Source: Tragulus kanchil
Taxonomy: Eukaryota > Chordata > Mammalia > Artiodactyla > Tragulidae
DNA length: 64,000 bases
NCBI GenBank assembly: GCA_022376925.1
Contig: JAIOJX010000004.1
Span: 178,341,501-178,405,500 of the forward strand
Direction of reading: 5' to 3'
Below, piece after piece: positions 1 to 11,875 of the stretch. The position numbers and the translations under genes are program-made. Positions within the stretch are counted from its first letter, which is position 1. Every line of letters begins with the position of its first letter. The notes below the pieces were generated by a model. That model saw only the letters and a program-made list of their open reading frames with translations, made no database searches and was not told the origin of the DNA.

Positions 1-1829
1 AAAGTTAAAACCAATATTTACAGAGCCCATGGGATTCATTTTAATTAGATTGACTCCTAGAGAACATTTTGCAAATAATAAAACTATCTGAGATCTCTAG
101 AGGGTGTGGACTGAGGTTGCATCAAGACATACCTTTCAGAAGGCAAGCGGTTGAATCGATGGCTTTGACTTGAGTTGTTAGAATCCTCTCTTGGAAGAAG
201 GAAGCTGAATTCCAACGTCAAAATGACTGCATTTCAGAGTCCAGGTCCACTTTTGGGTGTCTACCACGTACCGCACTAAACCAGGGCACAGTCTCGCTGA
301 TCCATTGAGTGCCTCCTCCTCCCTGCCTCCTTATGCCCTCCTCCAAACTACCTGCAGCCAGCCCAGAAGTCTGTATGCAAACCACACAGGAACTAGCAGA
401 TACGGGGCTTCAGAGAGTTGGGCGTAAGCCTTAGATTATGTGGTTTTGCTTTCTTGCTGTCGGAGTTGAACTAAAATGCTGGAGGTTCACTGAAACACTT
501 TTGCTCCTTTATGCTTGGTTTCAGTTTTAACAAAGTTCACCCCGAACAATTATGTTCACATAAGAAAATTTCTAATCCTAGAGATGGCCCACTGGCAAGT
601 TACTGCTGGTTTTAAGGAAAATGCAGTTTCTCATAAGTATATGTAAGCATCCAGAGGAACAGTAACCTTAAGGAATTTATTTATTCTTTTGGGGTTAGGG
701 ACATGGTGTTCACTGCTAATAAAGATAAAGATAGACAACACTCTCTCCAACTCATTTCAAAGTAAAGTTTTCTTTTTGTAAAGGAACTCAAACTGGTGTT
801 CTTTATAAAGGCAACATACAACCAACAGAAGCAGAAATGCAAACCTCACAAGAAACCCTGGCGTGCAGTACTAGTGTTCATTCATTGCTACGCTGCCCTT
901 CACCGCCCACACCCACGCCAGTTCAGAATAAACGCCAATGCTGGTGAAGGGGAATTTCACCTCTGTAATCCCAGGTCCTAAGTCTTTCCCTGAGATAGTT
1001 CAGAAGTCAGTTTGTTGAGTCTTCTTGTGTAGTGGGCTGAAAGGAGCAAGTCTTCTCCTAGTTCATTCTCCATAAATTGAATCCTATCACTACAAACACT
1101 GTTACAGAAAAAGATTTAGAGAACTTAGCTGAGGAACCGAAAGTTAAAACCAATATTTACAGAGCCCATGGGATTCATTTTAATTAGATTGACTCCTAGA
1201 GAACATTTTGCAAATAATAAAACTATCTGAGATCTCTAGAGGGTGTGGACTGAGGTTGCATCAAGACATACCTTTCAGAAGGCAAGCGGTTGAATCGATG
1301 GCTTTGACTTGAGTTGTTAGAATCCTCTCTTGGAAGAAGGAAGCTGAATTCCAACGTCAAAATGACTGCATTTCAGAGTCCAGGTCCACTTTTGGGTGTC
1401 TACCACGTACCGCACTAAACCAGGGCACAGTCTCGCTGATCCATTGAGTGCCTCCTCCTCCCTGCCTCCTTATGCCCTCCTCCAAACTACCTGCAGCCAG
1501 CCCAGAAGTCTGTATGCAAACCACACAGGAACTAGCAGATACGGGGCTTCAGAGAGTTGGGCGTAAGCCTTAGATTATGTGGTTTTGCTTTCTTGCTGTC
1601 GGAGTTGAACTAAAATGCTGGAGGTTCACTGAAACACTTTTGCTCCTTTATGCTTGGTTTCAGTTTTAACAAAGTTCACCCCGAACAATTATGTTCACAT
1701 AAGAAAATTTCTAATCCTAGAGATGGCCCACTGGCAAGTTACTGCTGGTTTTAAGGAAAATGCAGTTTCTCCCAAGTATATGTAAGCATCCAGAGGAACA
1801 GTAGGACTTCTTAAGGGAATTTATTTAAT
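1..1829. repeat. Tandem ~1.14-kb duplication, pair 1 (left copy cut by window edge)
   Basis: Bases 1-690 recur at 1140-1829, a period of 1139. The second copy probably begins near 691, and its first 450 bases would match sequence left of the window. The copies agree almost base for base. Differences sit close to the junction: TCTCATAAG against TCTCCCAAG, and AGTAACCTTAAGG against AGTAGGACTTCTTAAGGG. I see no exon or recognisable repeat family in the unit. Confidence 0.93.
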
Positions 1830-2312
1830 ACCATCCTGGATCACTCACAATGTTAAAATCTCCGAAATAAATGTTTTCTTAGTGTACTCGCCTTATAGCA
1901 TTACCCTTAGCCCTGGATATTACTCCTAACAAAAGAAAGAAAAAAAAATCTAAGTCAAGATGAATTCCAATCCCAACTTTGCCATAGTCAAGTGCAAGCT
2001 GGGGATGGTTACTTAGATTTGGGGAATTCAATTTTCCCTTGAGTAGCCTGGATTAAAATATTTCTGGGATTTTAAGGTTTTTTCATTGATCTAATATTTT
2101 TCATTGGTCTAATATTTTTGTCACCTTCAACTTCTCAGTTCTTACCTTCAGATTTATACCTCACACTCCCCTTTAGGCACCTTCGTCCCATACCAAGTGT
2201 AAACTTGTGAAGGCCTCTTCCTCTGTTTTTGTTCTTGCTAGAAAACGGATTGTCAACGTTGCATCTTGTGCACAAAGTTAGACACATTGCTACTTGCTAA
2301 GTGGCACTGTTC
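1830..2312. other. Non-coding stretch, nothing recognised
   Basis: AT-rich unique-looking sequence lying between two duplicated blocks. It has no open frame of note and no repeat family that I recognise. Confidence 0.6.
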
Positions 2313-4566
2313 AGAGTCAGAGGACCAGACCCAAGGATAGAAATGTTGGCGGACAAGGTGTTCCAGCGTTCATCAGGTAAGACGATTTGGGGGTCTTGAA
2401 TTTTAACTTATTCTACGTTGTGACATGGTATCCTTCTTTGTCTCTTTGACCCTTTATACCTAAAACCTTGCTCAAAGTCTACTTTTCTGGGGGGGTTGGG
2501 AGTTGGTTATGATTGCTCAGCATTTTTATTGACTAGAAAATAAGAATCTGAGTACCTAGCAGGGGCTCAGTAAATGTTTGGTCAAATGACTTAAAGGAAG
2601 TAATTTGTGCCTCTTAAGTCTGTAACAAAGAACCTTCTTTTTATTCATGCAAGTCTGTCAAATGTTCTTGAATCCAAGTTGCATCTGAATAGGCTCCCCA
2701 GGGACATCTGCATGCTAGAAAGATAGAATTTTGAAGATAACAACATGTGCCCTATTTTTAAACAATCATATCTCTATATGGGCCTCAGTGTTCTTCAGTG
2801 TCCAGGGTCGAAGGGCCTTTTTGGTGGGATCATCATTACACCCCATGGCCACTTTGCTGGTTCTCAAACACTGGAGTTCTTTGGCCACAGCCCTTGTCCC
2901 AAGCCCGTGGTTTTGAAGTGGGAAGGAAGGGAATTGTTGACTAGCGCGGTACAGGAAGCACCGTGGTATTCTCAGCAGCACCCTAACAAGAAAGCTGCTT
3001 TTCCTTGGGGTATTCCCTTCAGGGAACAGAATACAAATCCTTCCCACCCAAGAGTTCAGAACAGGAAAATCTCACAGAGAAGTTGTTTTGATAGTAAATA
3101 ATGATCGGCAGGCATGGTACAGAACACACTGGGTGGAAAGCAAGACTCTTTTAGTGCCTAATTTCCTCTCAGCTCTGTAACTGAACTGGTGCAAAGGCAG
3201 AATCTGAGGAAAAAAACACTTGTGAGAGATGGCCAGCAACTTGGTCCTCGCCAGCACGGGACACTCAGAAAAATATCAGCAAAATTAGGAGGATTAGGGA
3301 ATAGATGAAAGCTGAATTTATCTGCCATGGAGAAAAATTTGCTTGAAACCAAACTTGTTTAAACTTTTTCAGTAGAAAAGGTTGTTGTTGACATCAGAAC
3401 TTCTTACGTATAATTATGTTTACTTTAACTTTATAAGAGTCAGAGGACCAGACCCAAGGATAGAAATGTTGGCGGACAAGGTGTTCCAGCGTTCATCAGG
3501 TAAGACGATTTGGGGGTCTTGAATTTTAACTTATTCTACGTTGTGACATGGTATCCTTCTTTGTCTCTTTGACCCTTTATACCTAAAACCTTGCTCAAAG
3601 TCTACTTTTCTGGGGGGGTTGGGAGTTGGTTATGATTGCTCAGCATTTTTATTGACTAGAAAATAAGAATCTGAGTACCTAGCAGGGGCTCAGTAAATGT
3701 TTGGTCAAATGACTTAAAGGAAGTAATTTGTGCCTCTTAAGTCTGTAACAAAGAACCTTCTTTTTATTCATGCAAGTCTGTCAAATGTTCTTGAATCCAA
3801 GTTGCATCTGAATAGGCTCCCCAGGGACATCTGCATGCTAGAAAGATAGAATTTTGAAGATAACAACATGTGCCCTATTTTTAAACAATCATATCTCTAT
3901 ATGGGCCTCAGTGTTCTTCAGTGTCCAGGGTCGAAGGGCCTTTTTGGTGGGATCATCATTACACCCCATGGCCACTTTGCTGGTTCTCAAACACTGGAGT
4001 TCTTTGGCCACAGCCCTTGTCCCAAGCCCGTGGTTTTGAAGTGGGAAGGAAGGGAATTGTTGACTAGCGCGGTACAGGAAGCACCGTGGTATTCTCAGCA
4101 GCACCCTAACAAGAAAGCTGCTTTTCCTTGGGGTATTCCCTTCAGGGAACAGAATACAAATCCTTCCCACCCAAGAGTTCAGAACAGGAAAATCTCACAG
4201 AGAAGTTGTTTTGATAGTAAATAATGATCGGCAGGCATGGTACAGAACACACTGGGTGGAAAGCAAGACTCTTTTAGTGCCTAATTTCCTCTCAGCTCTG
4301 TAACTGAACTGGTGCAAAGGCAGAATCTGAGGAAAAAAACACTTGTGAGAGATGGCCAGCAACTTGGTCCTCGCCAGCACGGGACACTCAGAAAAATATC
4401 AGCAAAATTAGGAGGATTAGGGAATAGATGAAAGCTGAATTTATCTGCCATGGAGAAAAATTTGCTTGAAACCAAACTTGTTTAAACTTTTTCAGTAGAT
4501 CCTTTCGAGAAGGTTGTTGTTGACATCAGAACTTCTTACGTATAATTATGTTTACTTTAACTTTAT
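2313..4566. repeat. Tandem ~1.12-kb duplication, pair 2
   Basis: Copy A is about 2313-3435 and copy B about 3436-4566, directly head to tail with an offset of 1123. The main difference is 9 extra bases in B around 4499-4507 (TCCTTTCGA), which are absent from A 60 bases before the junction. Open frames of 60-118 codons occur identically in both copies and resemble no protein family, so they are not called as genes. Confidence 0.96.
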
Positions 4567-4599
4567 GGTACAATGTGTGCTCTTCTTCCAATAGCGTGG

Positions 4600-4740
4600 A
4601 TTCGGATATTCTCTTTTATTCATTCAATAGACAACATTTGTATACCTACTCCTGTTCCAGGTGCTGGGAATGTCTCAGGATCTAAAACATGGTCTCTGAT
4701 CGCCTGGATCTTACATTCTGGTAGAGGAAGAAATAATACT
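4600..4740 (-). mobile_element. L2-type LINE 3' end (in both copies of pair 3)
   Basis: TTCATTCAATAGACAAC followed by a diverged 'CCTACTCCTGTTCCAGG' reads as the reverse complement of the conserved L2 3' end. The same sequence recurs at about 5709-5849 in the second copy. The assignment rests on recall of the L2 consensus. Confidence 0.55.
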
Positions 4741-4991
4741 GAAGCTGAAGCGCCAGTATTCTGGTCATCTGATGCAAACCACTGACTCACTGGGAAAGTC
4801 CCTGATGCTGGGAAGGATTGAGGGCAGAAGGAGAAGAGGGCATCAGAAGATGAAATGGCTGGATGGCATCACTGATGCAATGGACAGGAACTTGGGCAAA
4901 CTCCAGGAGATGGTGAGGCACAGGGAGGCCTGGTTTCCTACAGCCCATGAGGTTTCAAAAAGTTGGACATGACTGGGCGACTGAACAACAA
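4741..4991 (+). mobile_element. BovB LINE 3' fragment
   Basis: This matches the 3' end of the ruminant BovB (RTE clade) LINE: GAAGCTGAAG at the start, GGATGGCATCACTGATGCAA in the middle, and GACTGGGCGACTGAACAACA at the end. It is diverged and 5'-truncated. The second duplicated copy carries it again at 5850-6100. No open frame of reverse transcriptase remains here. Confidence 0.85.
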
Positions 4992-6585
4992 AAACAACAG
5001 ATTACAGAGGATTATAAAATGGGGCAAGAGTCATAGCCAGTGTGGCCAAAATGGGAGTTGGGATCTTGTTAGGAGATCAAAAGACTTTTGAGCGATGTCC
5101 AAAACAAAGTGTGACATCTGACCTGCTGGCTCTTGGGGAAACAGTTTGTGCAGGTATCAGGACCCACAGGAGCAAAGCCTGAAGGTGGGAGCAAGCTGGA
5201 TGCATTTGAGTAAACCAGAGAAGAGTCAAGATGGAGATCAGAGGGGGAGTAGGGGCCAGAACACGCAGGGTCGCCCTGGCCGTGGTGAGGTCTTTGAATT
5301 TTATGCTTGAGTGAGGTGGGAGTCAGTGGAAGATTTTGAATTGGGGAGTGGTATGCTCTGACTTGTGTTCAAAGTTTTTTTTAAGGCTCATTCTGATCCA
5401 CAGGTTGAGATTAGATTCTTAAGAAAGCATGAGAAAAAGCAGGGAGAGCAGATTTTAATAAGAAGCTGCTGCCAGGGCTTCCTGGTGGCCCAGTGGGTAA
5501 AGAGTCCGTCTTAAAATTAGGAGGATTAGGGAATAGATGAAAGCTGAATTTATCTGCCATGGAGAAAAATTTGCTTGAAACCAAACTTGTTTAAACTTTT
5601 TCAGTAGATCCTTTCGAGAAGGTTGTTGTTGACATCAGAACTTCTTACGTATAATTATGTTTACTTTAACTTTATGGTACAATGTGTGCTCTTCTTCCAA
5701 TAGCGTGGATTCGGATATTCTCTTTTATTCATTCAATAGACAACATTTGTATACCTACTCCTGTTCCAGGTGCTGGGAATGTCTCAGGATCTAAAACATG
5801 GTCTCTGATCGCCTGGATCTTACATTCTGGTAGAGGAAGAAATAATACTGAAGCTGAAGCGCCAGTATTCTGGTCATCTGATGCAAACCACTGACTCACT
5901 GGGAAAGTCCCTGATGCTGGGAAGGATTGAGGGCAGAAGGAGAAGAGGGCATCAGAAGATGAAATGGCTGGATGGCATCACTGATGCAATGGACAGGAAC
6001 TTGGGCAAACTCCAGGAGATGGTGAGGCACAGGGAGGCCTGGTTTCCTACAGCCCATGAGGTTTCAAAAAGTTGGACATGACTGGGCGACTGAACAACAA
6101 AAACAACAGATTACAGAGGATTATAAAATGGGGCAAGAGTCATAGCCAGTGTGGCCAAAATGGGAGTTGGGATCTTGTTAGGAGATCAAAAGACTTTTGA
6201 GCGATGTCCAAAACAAAGTGTGACATCTGACCTGCTGGCTCTTGGGGAAACAGTTTGTGCAGGTATCAGGACCCACAGGAGCAAAGCCTGAAGGTGGGAG
6301 CAAGCTGGATGCATTTGAGTAAACCAGAGAAGAGTCAAGATGGAGATCAGAGGGGGAGTAGGGGCCAGAACACGCAGGGTCGCCCTGGCCGTGGTGAGGT
6401 CTTTGAATTTTATGCTTGAGTGAGGTGGGAGTCAGTGGAAGATTTTGAATTGGGGAGTGGTATGCTCTGACTTGTGTTCAAAGTTTTTTTTAAGGCTCAT
6501 TCTGATCCACAGGTTGAGATTAGATTCTTAAGAAAGCATGAGAAAAAGCAGGGAGAGCAGATTTTAATAAGAAGCTGCTGCCAGG

Positions 6586-6857
6586 GCTTCCCTGGTGGCC
6601 CAGTGGGTAAAGAGTCCGTCTTGCAGTGCAAGGGGCACCGGTTCAATCCCTGGCCCAAGAAGATCCCACGGGCCGCAGAGTGGCTGGGCCGGTGTGTCTG
6701 ATTATGAGCCAACACTCTGGAGTGCATGCGCCCAGAGCCGGTGCTCTGTAATGAGAGAGGCCACTGCAATGGGAGGCCCACAGAAAGAATAAAGATGGGT
6801 GAAAATAAATAAAAAACCAATAAAAGAGGACACAATTTAAAAAAAATCATTAAAAAA
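6586..6857 (+). mobile_element. tRNA-derived SINE (CHR-like, 'GGGAGGCCCACA' body)
   Basis: The head GGCTTCCCTGGTGGCCCAG, a B box GGTTCAATCC, the body CCAGAGCCGGTGCTCTG and a tail ending in AAAAAAATC are all present. A 16-bp target-site duplication AGAAGCTGCTGCCAGG flanks it at 6570-6585 and 6858-6873, so this is an intact, fairly young insertion. Confidence 0.92.
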
Positions 6858-6873
6858 AGAAGCTGCTGCCAGG

Positions 6874-7693
6874 ATTCTGGCAAGAGATGATGGTGACTTA
6901 GGACAGATAGTGGGAAGAGTTGAGTTCTTAATATAGAGGACAAGCATAAAGCTGGGAATCATAGACATGATCATTTTATCGTGTATTAGAATGTGGCATG
7001 GATAAGCCATTCATTACCTACAAAGCACACATAACCCAGAATTGGTAGCCATGCTGTGCAATGGTGTACTCATGGACAACATGCTCAATATGAGAGACAA
7101 AGAGAGGCATCAGCGGTGACCCCAAGGTTCATAGCCTGAGAAACTAGAAGCAAGGATGTGTCATTCACTGAGACAGGAGAGACTGGGCAAGCAGGTCTGG
7201 GAGATTCGATGAGGAGTTTGCTTTTTGATGTATTACGTTTGAGATGTCTATGAGACCTGCCAGTAGGGGTGTCCAGGGAGCTAGACACCTGAGTCTGGAG
7301 ATTGACAGAGGTTAGGGCTGATGATGAAACCTTAACAGTTGTTGAGAGAGAGAGAGAAAGGTGTTGAAAAACAATGAGACTGGATAAAACCACCCCAGAA
7401 ATGAATACAGACAGAGAACTGACCACTCCAAATCCAAAGGTCAAAGAAATGAGAAGAAACCAGCCAAGGAGATGAGGAGAAGTGATGTCTTGGAAGCCAA
7501 GTGAAGACAGCTTTGTTTACTTTTATAAAACTCTTGAGTTCAGGAAAGAAATGAAAACCCACACTAAGGTATTGTGGTAAAAGGATGTCTGTGTTCTTGA
7601 CGCTACGGTATTGCCACTGAATTATGGTGCCCCCAGATGGAGGAAAGCAGACAAGGAGAATTTCTTTACACAGGTCACTTCAGCAGAGTTGAT
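6874..7693. other. Non-coding stretch with a GA-rich tract
   Basis: No gene or clear interspersed repeat was recognised. There is a short GAGAGAGAGAGA tract near 7345. Minus-strand frames of 76-119 codons in 7085-7562 have low-complexity composition and no recognisable domain. Confidence 0.5.
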
Positions 7694-10004
7694 TCCATCG
7701 GGGGTTGCACGTGAGCCTTCGGCCTGCCTGATCCACACAGTGAACTGCTACCAACCTCGCCGCCTGCTCTGGGGCCACCATCTTTGAGCCTGCGCTGTGC
7801 TTTTTTCCATCTGCCTCTTTGGTCACCTCCAATGAACTGACTACTCTCAAGTCTGTGAGCTCAGCCCAGAACCCTCTCCTACCCCGTTCTTTCTACTCAA
7901 CTGCCTCCCGGGCATCTTCACCTGGTCAGCTCAGACACCTCACATTCAAAACGTCCAAAATAGAATTCATCACCTTTCCTGCCAAATTTGCTCCTCAGAC
8001 TGGGTTCCTGTCTTGGTGACCTAGCAGCCACCGTTCACAGAGTCACCCCAAAAGAAACCTGAGAGTCACTGGAGACTCCCACCTACATTTGGAGCCAAGT
8101 CCAGTAGCATCTATGCTTTAACATCATGTGCAAAATTCTGTGTGTCAGAGGAGAATGAGTGAAGTGAAATATGGTGTCACAACCATAACTTCTGCTTTGG
8201 TTATGGCTTTCATCATAAATACATTTTTTTATGTGAACCATTTTTAAAAGTCTTTATTGAACTTGTTACAATATTACTTCCTTTTTCTGTTTAGGTTTTA
8301 GGGATCTTAGCTCCCTGACCAGGGACCAATCCCACAGCCCCTGCATTGGGAGGTGAAGTCTTAACCACTGGACTGTCAGGGGAGGCCCCTTCATCACTTA
8401 TTGCCAGAACAATTATAAAATTCTGTTCTTTTTCCAGTTCCTGTTTTCTGCTTCCAATCTAATTTTCTGAACATACTCAAGAGATTAGCTCTGAAGAAGA
8501 AAATGAATGGGTTTAAAAAGAAAAAAATTGAGGTCTCTGACCTTCTTAAAATATAAAAGTTAAACGCGTGACTGAGAAGGTCAATGAAGGTCACCATTAA
8601 GAACAGAAGATTGATTATCAACAAAAGTGAAAGAGCATAGCCGTGTATGCAGGAGATATGGGATCAAGTTCCAGTTCAGTCCTTGCTAGTGGAATATTTC
8701 TAGACAATTCATATAACCTATTTGTTCCTGGAGACTCAGCTGAAGTTTAACTCCTCTAGGAAACCTCTCCTAACCATGTGGTTTAGACAAATTCCTTTTT
8801 GCCCCATAACAATCTATGCTTGCCTTTATCATAGTAATGTATCATGGTTCCACGGGGTTGCAGGGGTGAGCCTTGCCTGCCTGATCCACACAGTGAACTG
8901 CTACCAACCTCGCCGCCTGCTCTGGGGCCACCATCTTTGAGCCTGCGCTGTGCTTTTTTCCATCTGCCTCTTTGGTCACCTCCAATGAACTGACTACTCT
9001 CAAGTCTGTGAGCTCAGCCCAGAACCCTCTCCTACCCCGTTCTTTCTACTCAACTGCCTCCCGGGCATCTTCACCTGGTCAGCTCAGACACCTCACATTC
9101 AAAACGTCCAAAATAGAATTCATCACCTTTCCTGCCAAATTTGCTCCTCAGACTGGGTTCCTGTCTTGGTGACCTAGCAGCCACCGTTCACAGAGTCACC
9201 CCAAAAGAAACCTGAGAGTCACTGGAGACTCCCACCTACATTTGGAGCCAAGTCCAGTAGCATCTATGCTTTAACATCATGTGCAAAATTCTGTGTGTCA
9301 GAGGAGAATGAGTGAAGTGAAATATGGTGTCACAACCATAACTTCTGCTTTGGTTATGGCTTTCATCATAAATACATTTTTTTATGTGAACCATTTTTAA
9401 AAGTCTTTATTGAACTTGTTACAATATTACTTCCTTTTTCTGTTTAGGTTTTAGGGATCTTAGCTCCCTGACCAGGGACCAATCCCACAGCCCCTGCATT
9501 GGGAGGTGAAGTCTTAACCACTGGACTGTCAGGGGAGGCCCCTTCATCACTTATTGCCAGAACAATTATAAAATTCTGTTCTTTTTCCAGTTCCTGTTTT
9601 CTGCTTCCAATCTAATTTTCTGAACATACTCAAGAGATTAGCTCTGAAGAAGAAAATGAATGGGTTTAAAAAGAAAAAAATTGAGGTCTCTGACCTTCTT
9701 AAAATATAAAAGTTAAACGCGTGACTGAGAAGGTCAATGAAGGTCACCATTAAGAACAGAAGATTGATTATCAACAAAAGTGAAAGAGCATAGCCGTGTA
9801 TGCAGGAGATATGGGATCAAGTTCCAGTTCAGTCCTTGCTAGTGGAATATTTCTAGACAATTCATATAACCTATTTGTTCCTGGAGACTCAGCTGAAGTT
9901 TAACTCCTCTAGGAAACCTCTCCTAACCATGTGGTTTAGACAAATTCCTTTTTTGCCCCCATAACAATCTATGCTTGCCTTTATCATAGTAATGTATCAT
10001 GGTT
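7694..10004. repeat. Tandem ~1.15-kb duplication, pair 4
   Basis: Copy A is about 7694-8849 and copy B about 8850-10004, with an offset of 1153. The first 35 bases differ by several indels (TTCCATCGGGGGTTGCAC against TTCCACGGGGTTGCAGG). Near the end the copies differ in run lengths (CCTTTTTGCCCCATAA against CCTTTTTTGCCCCCATAA). Confidence 0.95.
8241..8389 (-). mobile_element. CHR-type SINE, minus strand
   Basis: TCTTTATTGAACTTGTTACA, then GGGATCTTAGCTCCCTGACC and the reversed tRNA-like head CACTGGACTGTCAGGGGAGG. This is an older cetartiodactyl CHR-family SINE. It is repeated at 9394-9542 in the second copy. Confidence 0.85.
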
Positions 10005-10930
10005 ACTGATTGATCCCTGTTTCCTTTACTGGTCTATTAGACTGCAACTTCCTTGTGTTTCCATGGCTCAGCATAGTGCCTGGATCTCCTGTAGAATGAA
10101 TGCATGTTCCTCAAACTTAGCATTCTTATCTTTAAATGGGGATCACAGCACCTACATTTCAGACTTCCTTTGAAATTTACGTAAGATATGTATATAAAAA
10201 TCATCTTCATAAACTGTATGAAGTTATGCTATACATACCCTGTCACAATCTTCTGTGATGTGCCTGTCAACTCATCCAGCATGGAACTCTGTCCTATCTG
10301 AATCCAATGTGAAAAACACTTTTGGCTTATTCCTCACTACTTCATGAAGTCCAAAACCTTATCATGGCCTTCAAGGTCCTGAACCACCCATTACCAGATC
10401 ATCTTTTCAATTTCTCTCTGCCTTCTACTCACTTCTCTGTATTACAACCAGCTAAATTGGTTATAGTGCACCAATTTCTTTCATAGCTCCTATCATTTTT
10501 ATATTTTACTTACCTATCTGTATGTCAGTATCAACAATGCAGGCTGTTGTTGTAATAATTGTGATTGAAGCAGTAGGAACTAAAAGCAAAGGCACCTTTA
10601 ATTTACTAAGCATTATTCTATTCTCTAAAACCTGTTTTCTTCCTTTCTAGGCAGATTTCCACTCAGCCACCAAGGTACTTTAAAACATGGGTTTGATTAC
10701 ATTTCCAATGCCTACTGGAGAAAATCACTTGGTGGTACAGACAAGCTACTTCATGATCTGACTGTACTCTGCCACTTCTTCTCCCTCTTCCGTTTCACTA
10801 ATAGTCTTTGTGACAGCCATGGTAACTACCATGCTGGCAGTTTTACCAAAATAATAGGCTCTCTCAGCTTTTAAGCTTTACACATGATGTGTCCTTTGCC
10901 TCTAACGGCTTCCTCCTCTTTGTCTAGCCG
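10005..10930. other. Non-coding stretch with a short displaced repeat
   Basis: Unique AT-rich sequence. Bases 10237-10305 repeat 11044-11129 exactly apart from a 17-base gap, as described under findings. No gene was seen. Confidence 0.5.
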
Positions 10931-11190
10931 GTGAACTGTCATTCTTTAAGAATCAATTCAGATGTAAATTCTTCTCTGAAACCTGCCCTCAGATACTCCG
11001 TGATAGAATCAGATGCTTTCTCCTCTCTCATTATGTTACACAAACCCTGTCACAATCTTCTGTGATGTGCTTGTCATCTCCACTAGCCTGTCAACTCATC
11101 CAGCATGGAACTCTGTCCTATCTGAATCCTTGCTGCTTTGGTGGAGTACCTGGCACATAGTAGGTGCGCAGTGAAGGTCAGTTTCAATGA
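10930..11190 (+). mobile_element. L2-type LINE 3' end
   Basis: AACCTGCCCTCAGATACTCC, then GTACCTGGCACATAGTAGG and GTGCGCAGTGAAGG, is the usual L2 3' terminal sequence in sense orientation, moderately diverged. Confidence 0.7.
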
Positions 11191-11574
11191 CTACCCATTA
11201 ATGGTACCCAAGGTCCTCATTGGAAGCACTCAGTTACTTTCCTTCTCTAGAGACTACTACTAGAGATTACATTCATGTCCCTCGAGGTGAAAATCTGCAG
11301 CAGGATCATGTTTCCAGTCTGCTAAAATTACACTAATAACACAAAAGGTAAAATTTATTCTTTCATTAAAGGGTTGGGCAGTGGCACAGCCCAGCTGACC
11401 ATGAAATGAAGACATCTGCCTTTACGCTGCTGGATATCCACTAGCGGGGATTATTATTATTTTTAATACTTAATTATTTTTTATTTTACTTTTACAGAGT
11501 TTTGTTGTTTACAGCTATACATGAATCCAAATCCGTCTCAGGTATACCCTTGACCTAGCGGGCATTATTTTAAC

Positions 11575-11815
11575 TCTGCCGTCCGGCTTCCTTGAATCCC
11601 TGCGAGCAGTGGGCAATAGCCCTAGGAAAGGCCGGAAGTGAAGGCCGGAAGTGAGGAAGCGGAAGTGGGGACGGGCTTGAGCCCTTGGGCCTGGTTGGAG
11701 GAGGCGGATCTGTTTAGCGGCCCAGGCTTCTGTTTGGGAGGGCAGAGACGCGGATGCCAGGCGGCTGGACATTCCCCTCAGGTAGTAGCCTCTCATTTGC
11801 GGTTGGGGTAGGGAT
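11575..11815 (+). promoter_or_regulatory. Candidate CpG/ETS promoter or first exon (ENTHD1?)
   Basis: A local island of GC- and CpG-rich DNA in an otherwise AT-rich region. It carries GCCGGAAGTG at 11631-11640 and again at 11644-11653, with GCGGAAGTG at 11659-11667. These are three in-line ETS (GABP/ELK-type) core sites on the + strand, the arrangement seen at TATA-less promoters. A further GGAAGCCGG core lies on the minus strand near 11585. A possible splice donor CAG|GTAGTA follows at 11781/11782. ENTHD1 coding starts 7.2 kb downstream on the same strand and its first coding exon has an upstream splice acceptor, so an unseen non-coding first exon is required. This island is the best candidate, but it could serve another gene. 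No transcript evidence is available. Confidence 0.5.
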
Positions 11816-11875
11816 GGAGGGCCTGGACAGGTGCTCTCTGGCCGCCCATCCCAGATCGTTTCCTCTGCCGTCTCA

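Larger units (their letters stand above)
4404..6622. repeat. Tandem ~1.11-kb duplication, pair 3
   Basis: Copy A is 4404-5512 and copy B 5513-6622, with an offset of 1109. A starts inside the last 160 bases of pair 2, so that stretch occurs three times (3281, 4404, 5513). The left copy stops 38 bases into a SINE (GGCTTCCTGG). The right copy continues into the complete SINE (GGCTTCCCTGG), so the first SINE is a cut-off fragment rather than an insertion. Confidence 0.96.

Noticed and set aside
2745..4224. A 118-codon frame present twice (2745-3101 and 3868-4224)
   Set aside because: The repetition is explained by the tandem block. The frame has no family resemblance, starts on a non-ATG codon and lacks splice context.
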